Assembly: GCA_033220425.1 (NCBI GenBank)
Contig: CM065652.1
Span: 4,340,001-4,404,000 of the forward strand
Origin: Lepraria neglecta
Lineage: Eukaryota > Ascomycota > Lecanoromycetes > Lecanorales > Stereocaulaceae
Direction: 5' to 3'
Length of the DNA: 64,000 nucleotides
The notes beneath the pieces are model-generated. The model was not told the origin of the DNA. It did no database searches and saw only the letters and a list, made by a program, of their open reading frames with translations. This document shows, piece by piece, positions 56,132 to 64,000 of the stretch; position 1 is the first letter of the stretch, and each line of letters begins with the position of its first letter. The position numbers and the translations under genes were made by a program.

Positions 56132-58153
56132 TCATGACCAATGTTCTATGCTATAGTATAATTGAACTAAAAATCCGGTGCATCGACAAAAGTGCTGCTC
56201 ACTCCCTAACAAACATCGCCGCAGTCCACCATAAGCCATACCTAATTGGCGTCCGTATCGTCTAGCAACCTGGAAAGGAAGTCTACTATCTGGATGTGGC
56301 TCGTGGAATGTAATACGCTTAGACCCCATGTCCGGCCCAGGCTCAAAGTACCATGCGGGCCCATCAAGCTTCTTCATGAAAAACCCCACGGAGCCCATGG
56401 CATGTAAGAAGTCGATCCAAGGTAGCTCGCCAGGAACACCATCTGCGTCTGGGGTATAGAAGAGGGTGAGGAAGGTACGGTGGTCTCGTTTGTTAACTTT
56501 GACGGTTGGGGTAGGTGTAGGCTCGATTGGTGAGGGCGGCGTTTGTTGATCTTCAGGCTCAGAGGGTGATGACGAGGTATCAGCGACGCCTCGTGTTTTG
56601 CTTTTATCCTTAGTCCCGATGTTGTTGCTATCTGGCAAGAATGTTCGTTCAGTCCGTTCTTCAAGAATAACAAGCGCCAGCTGTGTGTAGAGATCGTCGA
56701 CTTGCGTTTGATTCATAGGCATTGTTGGCTCTGACTCAATCCATTCGGCCGTTCTTTGCAACTCGCCGTGCTCATTTTGTCACCCAGCAGCGCGAAGAGT
56801 GACTCGCCCATCCTCTCGGCATACCATTCATTGACGGAGGCCCAAAAATGGTCCAGATTCTTCTCTACGCTTCACATCTGCTTAGTCAAGGCACGAGTCC
56901 GTCGTTTGTCCGGTGGGTAAATCAAACCGTTTGTGTGGAATGGCGACATTCTCGAGATTAGAACGCTCCTGAGTTGCAGTGTCCTTCAGCTTTTCGATAG
57001 CTGCTGACCTCGGGTACCCGGTCTCAGATTTCTCGTGTTTTTTTGCTGGACCGAGCTCCAGATAGTCTGCCAGAGCCCAGGAAGCCCGACGATGCAGCTT
57101 GATCATTACCGCCAGCTCCGAGATACCTCGTAACATACAAGGTGGTATACGCTCACGCTGCTCCGGATCCTTCCGGACCAACCGGTCCATTTCACTCAGT
57201 AAGTTAGACATTCCATCGGTCTCCAAGCGACGATCACTTTGCAGCCGCAATGCCAACCAAATGAGATAACCGTCATGTTGAACTTTACCTCAGGCAACGT
57301 TGACTCGATCTTCCCAATTGTCTTGGGGACCAGCCTGGTAAAGAGGCTCGCGTATTGGTAAAGATGAACCGATCTTAATTTGGAAATTGGATAGACTGCC
57401 GAGGGCGAGGGTCTTCATGAGTCGAGAGAACTGGAACAAGGCGTCCTTGAAATCTTCCGGCAAGCGCATTACCGTGGGGAATTGGATGCTGTATTGATCC
57501 TTCAGTGCGGCTAAATACTTTATTTTTTCAAAGTATATTGGACCAGAGCAAGATCGTTTTGATGGCATTCATTATGCCACCTGCCAAGCTGATTTCCCAG
57601 TCCCAAGTTTTGTACCGGCTTTGGTTGGTCCAGTCATCCGTATAGGCCTTCCACTCCTGGCAGCTGTTCTTGAAATAGCTGGGATCCTCTCGTAAGAGCC
57701 ACAGATACTCCTTGGCCTCCCATTGTTTTGCAGAGACTAGGGATTCGAGATGGCTCAAATCAACCTGGGCTAGAATGCGGTAGGGAGACTCCAAGGCGAT
57801 AGTCTCGGTGAGGAGCATGCCGGATTGAGACTGCTGGCATTCGATAGTGAGGGCGTCAGAGGGAGTGGCTCACTGAGATTGTCGAGGACCTGGTCGTGCA
57901 AGATCTCTTCGGCACATCTGTTCAAGAATTTCAGTATCCTATGTTGAACTTCTAGGACAAGTAGACTTTCTCCGTCATCCATAGCAAGGTCTTCTGATGG
58001 TATTTTTCCAGTCGACTCATCCTGAGAAATTACTTTGCCGTAAGTCTCAGCCGTCTTACGTCCCACCAAAAGCATAACGCGTTTCGAGGATGATTTCGAC
58101 GCAAGGACTTTGCTCTGCCGTCCCACAAAGACAGAGTCATAGTCTGATACCAT
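56132..58153 (-). pseudogene. decayed large fungal-specific protein ('ipa'-like family)
   Basis: Consecutive minus-strand frames carry conserved pieces of a large fungal-specific family of unknown function: SKRVMLLVGRKTAETYGKV, the block SPYRILAQVDLSHLESLVSA then LWLLREDPSYF, DWEISLAGGIMNAIKT, FPTVMRLPEDFKDALFQFSR, and near the end VPWIDFLHAMG-like LPWIDFLHAMGSVGFF, FHEPHP and LPFQVARRYGRQL. The pieces lie in order but in different frames. A TGA at 57290-57292 interrupts one continuous frame, and a frame change near 57530 has no room for an intron. The body is also shorter than I would expect. I therefore read it as a pseudogene, with the family name from memory. Confidence 0.6.
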
Positions 58154-58356
58154 TGCTCAAAGAGTTCGTTCACCAATGTGGCTTCTGCTATATTAACACA
58201 TGGTAAAACGCAAAGACTGGCAGGAAGTAGCCGGTAAGAACGGAATTCATATTCACATCAAGGTGTTGATCCTAGGCGTCGAGCCAACAACATACCTTGC
58301 TTTGTCATAGGCGTTATTGAGTACCAGAAGTGATGAAACATAACGCCACTTGCCAT

Positions 58357-59703
58357 CTAGTCTTCCTCCTCCTCCTCCTCCTCCTCCTCCTCCTCCTCCT
58401 CCTCCTCCTCCTCCTCTTGCTCCTCGTCTTCCTCGTCAGAGCTGAGATCCTGGTCTGGCATCACCACGCTATTCAGATATGATACAAAAGGAGTCAATAT
58501 CCCAATCAACTCCGCTATCCTTCCCAAACCTCCAGATCCAAGTACTTCATCATCTTTCAGCTTCTTACCAATCGTGTAGTTGCGTAACCGTAGCAGATCA
58601 ACATTGGGATTGTCTGCTTCATAGCCCTACAAGCACAATTCCTATCAGCATACCACCAACTAGCATCATAGTGAACGAGCACATACCTTCGGCTTAGTCT
58701 TCAAGGCATTCTCCTTATTCATCCCCACAAAAGCCTTGACAGCCTTTGTCTCGTCCGCTCCAATCGCGCCCAAGAACTCTCTCCTCATCTCCGGTGCCAT
58801 CAGCACCTGCTTGATCTTGTGACTCTTCTTGTCAAGATCCTTCCTCATCAATGCCATCGGTGGTGCCTCTGGCTGCCAAACGCCCGCCGCAATAAATGAC
58901 CCGCTCGGCTGCACTTGTACATAGTATGCAGCATATGGCCCTTTCCTCCCCGTTCGTGACCAAGCGGCGGAGAAGTGTGTCTTGTAGGGTGTAGGGTCAG
59001 AGCTGAAGCGAACATCGCGGTATATGCGGAATGTGAGGTCTTTGGGTGGGAGTTCTGGGATTGTGTCATCTTTCTCTATGATCTTCTCAGTCAGGCTCTC
59101 GACAAAGGAGTCGAAATCCTTCTTCGACTGGCGGTAGTCTGCGTCGTGAATTTTGAGCCATTCGCGGTCGTTGTTTGCTTTGAGGTCTTTCAAGAAGAGG
59201 AAGGTGTTGGGATGGATCGTGCTGTCTTCGTAGGGTGTCTTTCCTGCTTCTCTTGCTTTTGGAAGCTTAATGAAAACGGTTTCCCCGGGCGCTGCAGAGA
59301 CCTTGGCGCCTGGTCTCCACAGCTCTTGTCCTTTCGTTCCCGTGCTGACTACCATGCCATTGCTCTTGACTTTCGGTCGTCCTCTCTTTCTCTTTTTGGG
59401 AGCATCGTCCTCGGAGGCGTAGTCGTCTTCTTCCTCGTCGTCGACCTCGCTCTCCGGCGGCGAAGAGACTAAGCATTCATCCTCATCTTCGTATCCTGAT
59501 CCTTCTTTCTCAATCTCAGATTGGACTTCTGAGCTCGAGCTATGCTCCAAGTACTGGCTTTTCTTGGGAGTCGATGTGATTGGGGAGGATTTGAGACGTT
59601 TTGATTGGCGAGAGGATGGTGTTGATTTGGTTGTCGCAAGGGCTTGCTTCAGGGGTGTAGAGCTCAAGGACGCGCTGGGGAAGTGGGACCTTCGTTGAGG
59701 CAT
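58357..59703 (-). CDS. TIGR02453/DUF2461 family protein
   Basis: Two exons, complement(join(58357-58626, 58687-59703)), give 428 aa. The N-terminus (about 130 residues) is Ser/Lys-rich with acidic patches and a likely nuclear signal (KKRKRGRPKVK). The DUF2461 domain starts near IHPNTFLFLKDLKANNDREW and continues with DLTFRIYRDVRFSSDPTPYK, THFSAAWSRTGRKGPYAAYY and SFIAAGVWQPEAPPMALMRK. After the intron comes NYTIGKKLKDDEVLGSGGL. The tail is poly-Glu, encoded by a GAG-rich triplet tract. The biochemical role of the family is not known to me. AT-hook-like GRP suggests DNA contact, as inference. The gene is divergent from the PD-(D/E)XK gene, 254 bp away. Confidence 0.88.
58360..58425. repeat. 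(CCT)n triplet tract coding poly-Glu
   Basis: A nearly pure triplet run encoding the acidic C-terminus of the DUF2461 protein on the minus strand. Confidence 0.9.
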
Positions 59704-59957
59704 GGCGATGGAGAATTGCTGTATATCCAATCCAGGCGATTAAGGCGGTCTAAGGCAATTGTAGCAATGAGTAGCAGGCTCAAGCTATAAACAGTTTGAT
59801 ACTAGTGCATTTTGGAGCTGAATAATTGATCAAGAGCGCGTAGTATGTATGCACGTGAATTACCTCATGCGCTAAAGTGCACCGCATTCGATTAGTCATA
59901 GCTCGCCGCCCTCTAGCTGTTCCTGCATTTCCTTCTACTTTTGCCATTTACGCCAAA
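59704..59957. promoter_or_regulatory. 254-bp divergent promoter region
   Basis: Lies between the start codons of the DUF2461 gene and the nuclease-like gene. Both promoters must be here. No motif was identified. Confidence 0.5.
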
Positions 59958-61172
59958 ATGCCCAAATGCAAAGCCTCAGGCGATCGATCAGGAAATATTA
60001 TAGCTCTCGAACTAGACGAAGAGCAGATAGCAGCGTTGCAGCTAATACCGGACATTTTGCATCCCAGCCTAAAATGCCTGGTGCCGGTCCTCGATTCGAT
60101 ACGCAAAGCCTACAGCGATATAATTCCACCTCATAGGAGAGCTTTACCGGTAAATACTGTCATATTATATGATCAGAAGGCTATACTGACATTCTAGCAG
60201 ACTCGTCAAGCGACCGAGTTCAAGCGTACTACCGCTGCGGCCAAAGCGCTCGATATTGATTTCAAGGAAGATAATATGTCATACGTCTTTACTCTTAAGA
60301 CCGAGCATCTGCAAGATCCCAGGCAGATATCTAAGCATTTTGGTAAGTATTTGTTATACTCAGGATATTCTGGAAGCTAAGATTTATAAGCTTCCGTGAT
60401 CAAAGATCTCAAAAGCAGCGACTATGTCAGTGTACGACACGACGAATCATTCTGCCGAACTGTACTCGATCTTATTATTATGGACCGTCTACGTCATTTG
60501 GAAGATAGAGATACACATCATCGATTACAAGTATCTGCAGAAGTCCCTGTGGCAATACTCGTCAAAGATATCTATGGTAATAATGAGATGGTCAAGGGCA
60601 GAGCAGACTGGGCATTGGGCTATGGTGCCGACAAGAGTGATACGGGTGCTATTCTCCTCATTGTAGAGGCGAAACCTTACGAGTCTGCTCCTATAGGGAT
60701 GCCTCAGCTAGTGGTATATATGGCTGCTGTGCATAAAGCAAGACAGAACCGGGTCAACAAAAGTGTCTTTGGGATGGTGTCTGATAGCAAGGAATTTCGC
60801 TTCGCTTTCCTTGATGAAAAGAAGAAACTTTTTACGACACCGCCATTTACTTGGATGATCGAGCAGTCAACAATTATCGCCTACATCGATATGATGCTAA
60901 TCAACGCTATCGAATCATCCCCAAATACCACACCCCAGAAGATAAACAACCGAACCATCTATAGATATCCCGAACTTTTGGGAAGGCAATGGAAATTTGG
61001 ATATGAATCGGATGATGGAGGGGCGGCGGAGGAGGAGGATGAGGATGAGGATGAGGACGAGGAGGAGGACGAGGAGGAGGAGGAGGACGACGACGATGAC
61101 ATGGTGGATGTAGTTAATATTGGTGGCCGTGTGACGATGAGGCATCATGGCAGGTTGAGATCCACAGGCTAG
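59958..61172 (+). CDS. PD-(D/E)XK nuclease-like protein with acidic tail
   Basis: Three exons (59958-60149, 60198-60342, 60391-61172) give 372 aa; both introns are 48 nt. The second half has the nuclease-superfamily core: RHDESFCRTVLDLIIMDRLR (helix with the early acidic residue), LQVSAEVPVAI, GRADWALGYG with Asp185, ILLIVEAKP with Glu205 and Lys207, then PQLVVYMAAVHKARQNR with the usual Gln, and VFGMVSDSKEFRFAFLD. The C-terminus holds about 25 consecutive Glu/Asp residues (GAAEEEDEDEDEDEEE), encoded by GAG/GAC repeats. This type is often expanded in fungi and related to nuclease domains in effector-like and mobile genes. The role is unknown; catalytic residues look intact. No signal peptide. 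Confidence 0.75.
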
Positions 61173-61391
61173 CACAATAAAAACAAAAAATTCAATTCTG
61201 ATATGATTCTGTAAGGAGTGAGAAGGCCTCGTAAAACAGAGTCGAGACCATCTCAAACCGGCTGCCTTCTCACCTGCACACAAAGTATCCGCGTCGACCC
61301 TTGACATCATCAAAAGCCGCCTTACCGCAATAGGAAGCATAATTGACCTCTGCTACCCGACTCGCATTTCTCACAGCCCTCCCTACTCAAG

Positions 61392-62431
61392 ATGGGCCCA
61401 AGCCCACCCATCCCACCATCCTTCATAGCAAAGAAGAATGCTATTCTCACCTCCCTGTCCGTCCCCGACGATGCTTACACCGACCTCTCCCCCAAAGGCA
61501 CTGTTGACGAAGCCTTAAAGCCTCTGATCGACCGCATCAATGCCTTGGAGGGTATAGTGACTACAAGCTCTTGCTCTGGGAGAGTCAGTGTGTTTCTGGA
61601 GGGTAGCAAAGGTGGAAACAGGAAAGGGAAGATCGACGATCCGGAGACGGGGACGTGCGAGAATGCAGAAGGGCAGGCCGCAGTGCCTGGAGGTAAAGGC
61701 ATGGGAGGGCGATGGCTTTTCGTGTCCCATGAGCCCGTACATTTTAACCAGGAAGGGTCCTATCTAGCTACGCGCTTAGGCATGTCATACCAACTAGAAT
61801 TGTACGATTACCAAAAAGATATGGACATTAATCAAGTGCGACTTGCGAGATTCCAATTCGAACCTATGGTGCGTAGAGCAATCAGGCATACGTCTATGCT
61901 GCCTTGTTCGTGACAGAAGTCCCCGAATTGATGTAGACGTAGATCCTCCACGTAACGACCGCCTCCCTGCACCACGCCCAGCCCATCCTTGCCGCAGCCA
62001 TCAATGCTGGTTTCCGAGAAAGCGGTATCCAGAGCCTGAAGAACTTAGATGACGCCAAAGCTTTTCCCATGGTCGCGATTCGCTCGTCCGGTCTAGCGCT
62101 GGAGTCAATAGTAGGCAGTATGCGGGACTGTATGGAGGATCTAGGAAGCCTGAGCGAGGACAATGGTGGATATTCGAATGATGAGGAAGTTCATAGTTTA
62201 GTCAGGGAGGACTATCTGGATCTGTTGATCAAGCTCGCGAATGAGAGGTTCAAGACCAATACGGAGAGGATGAGGAGGTTTGAAGAGGATTTGTTTCGAA
62301 GGGAAGGAGGGTCGGCGTTGGGATCGCCGTGGGAAGATGGCAAAGATAGACAGGAGAGGAAGAGAGCTGAGGGATTGAAGCAGCAAGAAGAATTGCGTAG
62401 GAAGAAAGTCGACGGTAAAAGGGGAGTTTAA
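61392..62431 (+). CDS. tyw3: tRNA wybutosine-synthesizing protein 3
   Basis: Two exons (61392-61868, 61943-62431) give 321 aa; the intron starts GTGCGT and ends CGTAG, joining EPM|ILHVTTAS. TYW3 landmarks: FIAKKNAILTSLSVPD, the block INALEGIVTTSSCSGRVSVF, GGRWLFVSHEPV, QVRLARFQFEPMILHVTTAS, AAAINAGFRESGI and MVAIRSSGLALES. The enzyme N-methylates the wyosine precursor at position 37 of tRNA-Phe. The C-terminus is a charged helix (ERFKTNTERMRRFEEDLFRR). The stop TAA at 62429-62431 lies inside the T-arm-like end block of repeat copy C, so the last residues (KRGV) may come from the element. Confidence 0.9.
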
Positions 62432-63420
62432 CCCTAGCGTTTGGCTACACAGTAGCCCGTAGTCATCGAAAAAAGAAAGAAAAAAACAAGAATCTCTCCT
62501 CCCTTCCCCCCCAACCTCCTCCTTTCCCCCCCCCCCCCCCCCCCAAACCACGCGCAGAAGCCCGCACACAGCACCAGGTACACAAAAATCACCGTCTTAT
62601 ACACCTCGTCCCACTCCGCCCCCTCCTCCTCCCTCTCCCGTATCCCCAACATCCTCTCCCCGCCTATGAACCCTCCACCAACAGCGCCATCGCCCTCCCA
62701 ATCTCCCTCTCCCTCTCCCTCTCCTGCCCTGGCCTCTCCTCCTCCTCCCTCTCCCTCAGCTCCCGCAGCCCCTGCTTCCTCAACACCTCATTCTGCGCCT
62801 CCGCAGCCGCTAAACGCGCCATACCTGGTCAGTGAAAGCTTCAACACCATTGTGATGGGGTCATTTACCGTTGTCATCGCGCTGCCACCTCCTCCTTGCC
62901 GCCCGCGCCTGGTTGCGAATGTAGGTTTTTTTGAGCCTGGTTCATGGCTGTGTGAGGGTAACAAGCCCTCAAGAATGCTATATGTGAGGGTTGAGAGAGT
63001 GAAAGCAACGACAACAATAACAGTGTGGAGTGGCAATATCAATACTACCAAGCGAGTTAATCTGCGTCGATATACCGAATATTCACATTTGATATTTGAG
63101 ATATATATTAGAATAGGCGCGACAACGTTAGTCTCTACCGCAGCGAAACCACTTCGGTAGCTGATACCAGGTGTTTCTGAAACCTCGCGACGCTAGCCAC
63201 GTCAAAAGGATGCGTCTTCGGACGAACAATCACAAGTTGTGGGTCGCATTGTGAAAGCCGCGGCCGACCCCGGCAGGGTGACGCCAGGATATCTTTGCGG
63301 AGGGTTAACCAATCCCAAGAGTAAGAAGCCTATGGTTCACCATATGGTTCCTTCTCTTTTGCCGTTCTCGGACACTGGAGATCGCGGGTTCGATTCTTGC
63401 CTAGGCACCCGTCTTTTCTG
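62421..63420 (-). repeat. element copy C, minus strand
   Basis: Reading leftwards from 63420: a tRNA-like block (63330-63405, with GGGTTCGATTC), sequence shared with copy B (AACCAATCCCAAGA, then CTTTTGCCG), a TATA-like stretch near 63095-63115, the T-arm hairpin at 62954-62970 (GAGGG stem, loop CTTGTTA), an ATG at 62945, an intron at 62825-62868 (GTAAAT...CACTGACCAG), the frame MARLAAAEAQNEVLRKQ with Arg/Glu repeats, and a membrane-like segment (VYKTVIFVYLVLCAGFCAWF). The end has a hairpin at 62443-62457 and a T-arm-like block (62421-62436) overlapping the tyw3 stop. The opposite strand carries an open frame (62666-63160) that is Pro/Ser-rich. Confidence 0.65.
62526..62544. repeat. poly-C tract (about 19 C)
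   Basis: A pure homopolymer just after the membrane segment of element C. Its length is prone to sequencing error. Confidence 0.9.
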
Positions 63421-64000
63421 TTTTTCTGTTTTTCTTTTTTCAAGTTTTCGGCTCCTCATCGTTCAGTGATGACCTTCTCCTCTCAGAACCGGACATGATG
63501 ACTGATCCCGCGCTCTTGCTTTCTTCACTTAAGACTTAACAATGCGCAATAATATCTCTGCACGACGATGAAATCTTCAAACACAAAGCGTGACATAAGC
63601 CTATGTGAAGTGAGTTGAGCATGGCACACGAGGAAATCATCGTCTTCTACGCAGGAAACAAGTACAGACGAACTCAGTTGAGTATAGGAGAATCTTGTCA
63701 CCAAGCTATCATCGCAAGAAAAGTTAGCTGACCATGTACCTGTAAGTCAATATCAATTCACTGTGTTGGGTAAGGGAATTTTCCTGACTCTGTCCTCTTC
63801 ACCAAAGCATTCATTAGCGTCACTTCACCAGCAGACTTGGAGCTTTCAATTCATCACCATGATATCCGGTATAGCCACTTTTACTTTTGATATTTGTGGG
63901 TTTTAAGGCTACTGATAGTGAAATACTGAGATTGAGGACGGACGTTGGAGAAGGGTTAAGCTAAACTACTTTGAGAATCTTGGGGAGCGGTGCTTGGCCT
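63421..64000. other. intergenic window end
   Basis: No coding frame of 60 codons and no recognisable RNA gene. It may be upstream sequence of a gene beyond the window. Confidence 0.4.

Noticed and set aside
62666-63160. Pro/Ser-rich plus-strand frame of 164 codons, similar to a minus-strand frame at 53345-53683
   Set aside because: The similarity (LVSES, FTV, EGN-PS) is real but is the antisense of the element's hairpin, first exon and intron; the sense strand carries the ATG, splice sites and conserved body.

Overview
The window is nuclear DNA of a filamentous ascomycete (Pezizomycotina). The host genes have short introns, mostly 45-80 nt, with GT...AG ends and CTAAC/CTGAC branch points. 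Several products belong to filamentous-fungal families (Zn2Cys6 regulator, Rec8-type kleisin, SIN/MEN kinase of the Dbf2/SidB group, CREG-like, SRR1-like). A leotiomycete-like fungus would fit, but nothing in the window proves the class. There is no operon structure, no CRISPR array, no biosynthetic cluster and no intact transposon that I can see. Gene models were built by hand from frame continuity plus splice sites.

Layout. 0-6 kb: RNA-processing genes (WBP11-like, sub2, RNase P Rpr2/Rpp21-like) and a GNAT acetyltransferase. 6-13.9 kb: a gene-poor gap of about 8 kb with one possible coding relic. 13.9-15.3 kb: Zn2Cys6 regulator. 16.5-17.0 kb: rps30, with two introns and a 62-aa product. 18-22 kb: a small unknown gene, a CREG-like secreted protein broken by a one-base homopolymer shift, and an SRR1-like protein. 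22-22.9 kb: an old, degenerate ~31-bp minisatellite. 23-31 kb: FMN-dependent alpha-hydroxyacid dehydrogenase (with a GC-AG intron), rec8, and a head-to-head Dbf2/SidB kinase. 31.4-38.1 kb: one 2117-aa RRM protein. 38.9-41.9 kb: FMP46-like protein, type-2 peroxiredoxin and a Gly/Ala-rich secreted protein. 42.7-47.9 kb: a decayed M35-like metalloprotease and weak orphan ORFs. 48-53.4 kb: rax1-like (RGS plus three TM), gna1, trm44. 56-62.4 kb: a decayed large fungal-specific gene, a TIGR02453/DUF2461 protein, a PD-(D/E)XK nuclease-like protein and tyw3.

The most unusual feature lies at 53.4-63.4 kb. Three diverged copies of a ~0.9-1.05 kb element (A +, B -, C -) surround the last genes. Each copy has a 17-nt hairpin shaped like a tRNA T-arm (5-bp stem, 7-nt loop) 8-12 nt before an ATG, then a fast-changing charged or Q-rich reading frame ending in a hydrophobic, tail-anchor-like segment, and then a terminal hairpin followed by a second T-arm-like sequence. 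Copies A and C share a ~45-nt intron that B lacks. Copy A begins at the stop of trm44, and the end of copy C overlaps the stop of tyw3; both of these are tRNA-modification genes. I do not recognise this family.

How the genes work together: most are independent housekeeping genes. Themes are RNA processing and tRNA modification (wbp11, sub2, rpr2, rps30, trm44, tyw3), cell division and meiosis (dbf2/sidB, rec8), and cell-surface or wall biology (gna1, rax1, secreted proteins). Divergent pairs that may share promoters are rec8/dbf2, gna1/trm44, sub2/rpr2 and the DUF2461/nuclease-like pair.
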